This document shows positions 32,008 to 34,473 of a stretch of DNA of 34,473 bases, in pieces. This DNA is from Ruegeria sp. Alg231-54 (GTDB lineage: Bacteria; Pseudomonadota; Alphaproteobacteria; Rhodobacterales; Rhodobacteraceae). Numbering within the stretch: position 1 is the stretch's first letter; each line of letters starts with the position of its first letter. The position numbers were made by a program, and so were the translations under genes. Below the pieces are notes generated by a model. It worked only from the letters and a program-made list of their open reading frames with translations, ran no database searches and was not told the origin of the DNA. The stretch spans positions 4,464 to 38,936 of the forward strand of contig NZ_FREZ01000023.1 in the NCBI RefSeq assembly GCF_900143525.1. Direction: 5' to 3'.

Positions 32008-32346
32008 ATGGAAATCACCCAAATTTCCGACGACTTCAGTACTTGCGGTCAATTGGAGACCGATGACTTGGCGGAAGTCAAAACGCTTGGATTTCGCTCG
32101 CTAATCTGTGTGCGTCCTGACGGCGAACAAAAGGGTCAGCCTACTTTTGGCAAGATCCAAGAATGCGCCAAGGCGCAAGGTCTTCAAGCTCGCTATGTGC
32201 CGGTCAAACCCTCCGGCGCAACAGAAGCGAACCACATTGCATTTTCTAAGGCGTTGGCAGAGCTGTCCGAGCCTGTCCTTGGCTACTGCCGAAGCGGTCA
32301 GCGCGCTGCAACGCTGTGGCGCGCACGACGAGACACTGCGGCGTAG
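32008..32346 (+). CDS. TIGR01244-family (beta-lactamase hydrolase-like phosphatase / sulfur transferase) protein
   Basis: 112 residues. The fold is that of dual-specificity phosphatases; the loop GYCRSGQRAATLW places the reactive Cys at 94 and an Arg at 99. It starts MEITQISDDFSTCGQL and contains SLICVRPDGEQKGQPTF, typical of TIGR01244 proteins. In persulfide-detoxifying operons this domain is often fused to, or beside, the MBL dioxygenase (as in Blh) and is thought to act as a sulfur carrier or transferase rather than a phosphatase. The ATG at 32008 has AAGGA 8 nt upstream. Confidence 0.88.
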   Translation: MEITQISDDFSTCGQLETDDLAEVKTLGFRSLICVRPDGEQKGQPTFGKIQECAKAQGLQARYVPVKPSGATEANHIAFSKALAELSEPVLGYCRSGQRAATLWRARRDTAA

Positions 32347-32358
32347 CGGGAGGTAAGG

Positions 32359-34077
32359 ATGCGGGCGGCGCAATATCTACCGGTTCTGAGTTGGGCTCGC
32401 AGCTATGGACGGGCAGAGCTTTCTAACGATCTGATGGCGGCGGTGATCGTCACCATCATGCTGATACCCCAATCCTTGGCCTACGCGCTCCTGGCTGGAT
32501 TGCCTCCAGAAGCGGGGCTGTATGCATCCATCGCGCCAATTCTTCTTTACGCAATATTTGGAACCAGTCGCGCGTTAGCGGTTGGCCCGGTTGCCGTTGT
32601 CTCACTATTAACAGCGTCGGCGGTCGGTCAGGTTGCTGAACAAGGCACGGCAGGTTACGCGGTTGCGGCACTGACCCTCGCATTTCTTTCTGGCAGTTTC
32701 CTGTTGCTTTTGGGGTTCTTGCGGCTAGGCTTCCTGGCTAATTTTTTGAGCCACCCGGTGATTGCGGGGTTTATCACAGCATCTGGGATCTTGATCGCCG
32801 CCAGCCAACTCAAACACATTTTGGGTGTGAATGCTCACGGACATACATTGCTCAAGATCCTCGCATCGATTGCTGCGCACTTGCATGAGGTGAATTGGGT
32901 TACGCTCGCTATCGGCCTTAGTGCGACGGCCTTCCTTTTTTGGGCCCGCCGATGGTTAAAACCCGGATTATTGAGGCTGGGTGCTCCGGCGGCGCTTGCT
33001 GATATTCTAACGAAGGCGGGACCTGTTGCCGCCGTAGTTGCCACTACGGTTACGGTTTGGGCACTAGATCTTGTCGAATTGGGTGTGAAAATCGTTGGGG
33101 AAGTCCCGCAAAGCCTGCCGCCGCTTACATTGCCGGTATTTGCGCCCGACTTGCTTGCAGCGCTGTTGGTTCCGGCGGTTCTGATTTCAGTGATTGGCTT
33201 TGTCGAATCCGTCTCAGTCGCGCAGACTTTGGCTGCCAAGAAACGTCAACGGATTGATCCGGACCAGGAACTTATCGGACTGGGCGCAGCCAACATAGGC
33301 GCAGCGTTCACCGGAGGCTACCCGGTCACGGGGGGATTTGCGCGATCAGTCGTCAATTTCGATGCTGGCGCTGAAACTCCTGCTGCTGGCGCCTATACTG
33401 CGCTTGGCCTCGCGATCGCCGCCTTGGCGTTGACGCCATTGGTGTACTTCCTGCCAAACGCTACGTTGGCCGCCACAATCATTGTGGCAGTTCTGAGCCT
33501 CGTTGATTTTTCGATATTGCGCAGAACATGGGACTATTCCCGTGCGGATTTCATCGCGGTATCTGCAACGGTTTTGCTGACGCTGGGTCTAGGTGTTGAA
33601 GTCGGCGTCGCGTCCGGAGTGGCGATTTCAGTACTTCTGCATCTATACAAGACGTCTCGACCGCATGTTGCGGAAGTGGGTCGTGTGCCCGGGACAGAGC
33701 ACTTTCGAAATGTCCTGCGCCACGATGTCGAAACCGCACCTACGGTGTTGACGCTGCGCATCGACGAGAGCCTTTACTTCGTAAACGCCGGCTTTCTGGA
33801 AGAACTGATCTTCAGTCGCCTTGCCGAGCGGAAGAAGGTCAAACATGTTGTTTTGATGTTCTCCGCCGTTAACGAAGTGGACTACTCAGCGCTGGAAACT
33901 CTCGAGGCGATCAATCACCGTCTTGAGGAGCTTGGCGTTGGCCTACATCTGTCCGAAGTTAAGGGTCCTGTTATGGACAGACTGAAACGGTCTCGTATTG
34001 TCGACGGTCTGAACGGCAGGGTTTTCTTGTCCCAGCACGATGCGTGGACAACGCTCATTGCAGAAGCGAGCGAGTGA
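32359..34077 (+). CDS. SulP-family anion transporter with STAS domain
   Basis: 572-residue inner-membrane protein. The SulP signature IPQSLAYALLAGLPPEAGLY (residues about 36-55) is followed by a long membrane region to about 430. The C-terminal cytoplasmic STAS domain (about 455-565) contains TLRIDESLYFVNAGFLEEL and EVDYSALETLE, with a serine at the position that can be phosphorylated in anti-sigma antagonists. GGGAGG precedes the ATG. As the last gene of the sulfur operon it is likely to move sulfite or sulfate, probably out of the cell when persulfide is oxidised. Its stop lies 17 bp before IS copy C, which did not damage it. Confidence 0.93.
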   Translation: MRAAQYLPVLSWARSYGRAELSNDLMAAVIVTIMLIPQSLAYALLAGLPPEAGLYASIAPILLYAIFGTSRALAVGPVAVVSLLTASAVGQVAEQGTAGYAVAALTLAFLSGSFLLLLGFLRLGFLANFLSHPVIAGFITASGILIAASQLKHILGVNAHGHTLLKILASIAAHLHEVNWVTLAIGLSATAFLFWARRWLKPGLLRLGAPAALADILTKAGPVAAVVATTVTVWALDLVELGVKIVGEVPQSLPPLTLPVFAPDLLAALLVPAVLISVIGFVESVSVAQTLAAKKRQRIDPDQELIGLGAANIGAAFTGGYPVTGGFARSVVNFDAGAETPAAGAYTALGLAIAALALTPLVYFLPNATLAATIIVAVLSLVDFSILRRTWDYSRADFIAVSATVLLTLGLGVEVGVASGVAISVLLHLYKTSRPHVAEVGRVPGTEHFRNVLRHDVETAPTVLTLRIDESLYFVNAGFLEELIFSRLAERKKVKHVVLMFSAVNEVDYSALETLEAINHRLEELGVGLHLSEVKGPVMDRLKRSRIVDGLNGRVFLSQHDAWTTLIAEASE

Positions 34078-34094
34078 CCAAGATCAGCTTGATT

Positions 34095-34473
34095 GGCACT
34101 GTCAGAAGAACTTGTCTTGAGGCGGGCAGGGCGAGCACTTAGCGTCGCAGGATGACAAAACGCAGCCCTTTTCGCTACTTCAAGACGAGCCCCGAGATCA
34201 TCCGTCTGGCCGTCATGATGTATGTTCGGTTTCCGCTTTCGCTTCGCAATGTTGAAGATCTTTTGCACGAGCGCGGCATCGAGATCAGCCACGAAACTGT
34301 GCGTTATTGGTGGAACAGATTTGGCCCGATATTCGCGGCAGAGATCCGCAGAAACAGGGTCAATCGGATGCGATCTTATTCGAACTGGCAGTGGCATCTG
34401 GACGAGGTCTTCGTGAAGATCAATGGCGAGACGCACTACCTATGGCGGGCTGTGGATCACGAAGGCGAGGTGC
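34095..34473 (+). mobile_element. IS6-family insertion sequence, copy C (left part, cut by the window end)
   Basis: It begins with GGCACTGTCAGAAGAA, the same left terminal repeat as copy A, and continues nearly base for base with A through the visible part; a few substitutions and a 1-bp length change near the left end are the only differences I see. Same orientation as A and B. The flanking 8-mer is GCTTGATT. The right end is outside the window. Confidence 0.9.
34152..34473 (+). CDS. IS6-family transposase (copy C, N-terminal part)
   Basis: 107 visible residues, starting MTKRSPFRYFKTSPEIIRLA, cut by the window edge after the first catalytic Asp84 (WHLDEVF). It is identical to copy A except for Lys3 (Arg in A) and Arg32 (Cys in A). 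The Arg at 32 is shared with copy B, so the Cys in A is the derived state. The remaining sequence cannot be judged. Confidence 0.9.
   Translation, partial: MTKRSPFRYFKTSPEIIRLAVMMYVRFPLSLRNVEDLLHERGIEISHETVRYWWNRFGPIFAAEIRRNRVNRMRSYSNWQWHLDEVFVKINGETHYLWRAVDHEGEV

Noticed and set aside
1..34473. CRISPR arrays, tRNA or rRNA genes, phage structural genes
   Set aside because: No regularly spaced repeats, tRNA cloverleaf or rRNA sequence, or phage-type proteins were found.

Overview
This window looks like accessory DNA from a marine Roseobacter-group alphaproteobacterium (Rhodobacterales). That is inferred from the gene content (dehydrocarnitine-type BKACE, GlxA-type regulator, PotABCD-like importer, YeeE pair with persulfide dioxygenase and SulP) and the codon style. 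No rRNA or tRNA is present to confirm it.

Layout. 1-4918: mixed genes, namely the start of a DUF3604 metal-dependent hydrolase-like protein, a DUF900 lipoprotein, a PNPOx-fold flavoprotein, and an exported alpha/beta hydrolase divergent from a LysR regulator with a clear dyad between them. 5000-9116: two same-orientation IS6-family elements (A and B) enclosing a Na/Pi cotransporter and a small charged coiled-coil protein. 9137-27832: a large catabolic locus. 28417-29037: a P-loop sulfotransferase-like protein in a gene-poor zone with degenerate intergenic repeats. 29448-34077: a sulfur operon of Crp/Fnr regulator, two half-size YeeE/YedE membrane proteins, persulfide dioxygenase-like MBL protein, TIGR01244 protein and SulP anion transporter. 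34095-34473: the left part of a third IS6 element (C), nearly identical to A and in the same orientation.

The catabolic locus is the most interesting part. Four transcription units face each other: (i) BKACE, ABC importer, acyl-CoA dehydrogenase, NDP-forming acyl-CoA synthetase and serine hydrolase; (ii) a GlxA/AraC regulator; (iii) aldehyde dehydrogenase, luciferase-like monooxygenase, CaiD-like hydratase and carnitine-dehydrogenase-like protein; (iv) RidA, alpha/beta hydrolase, a CaiB-flavin reductase fusion and a DUF1185 protein. Together they join a carnitine/butyrobetaine-type CoA pathway ending in a beta-keto acid cleavage enzyme to a two-component flavin monooxygenase module resembling trigonelline (Tgn) or pyrimidine (Rut) ring opening. 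My inference is uptake and breakdown of a quaternary-amine or N-heterocyclic betaine. The substrate cannot be read from sequence. The fused CaiB-flavin reductase physically links both halves.

The IS copies bracket modules closely: B ends 20 bp before the catabolic locus, and C starts 17 bp after sulP. This suggests that IS6-type recombination assembled the region.
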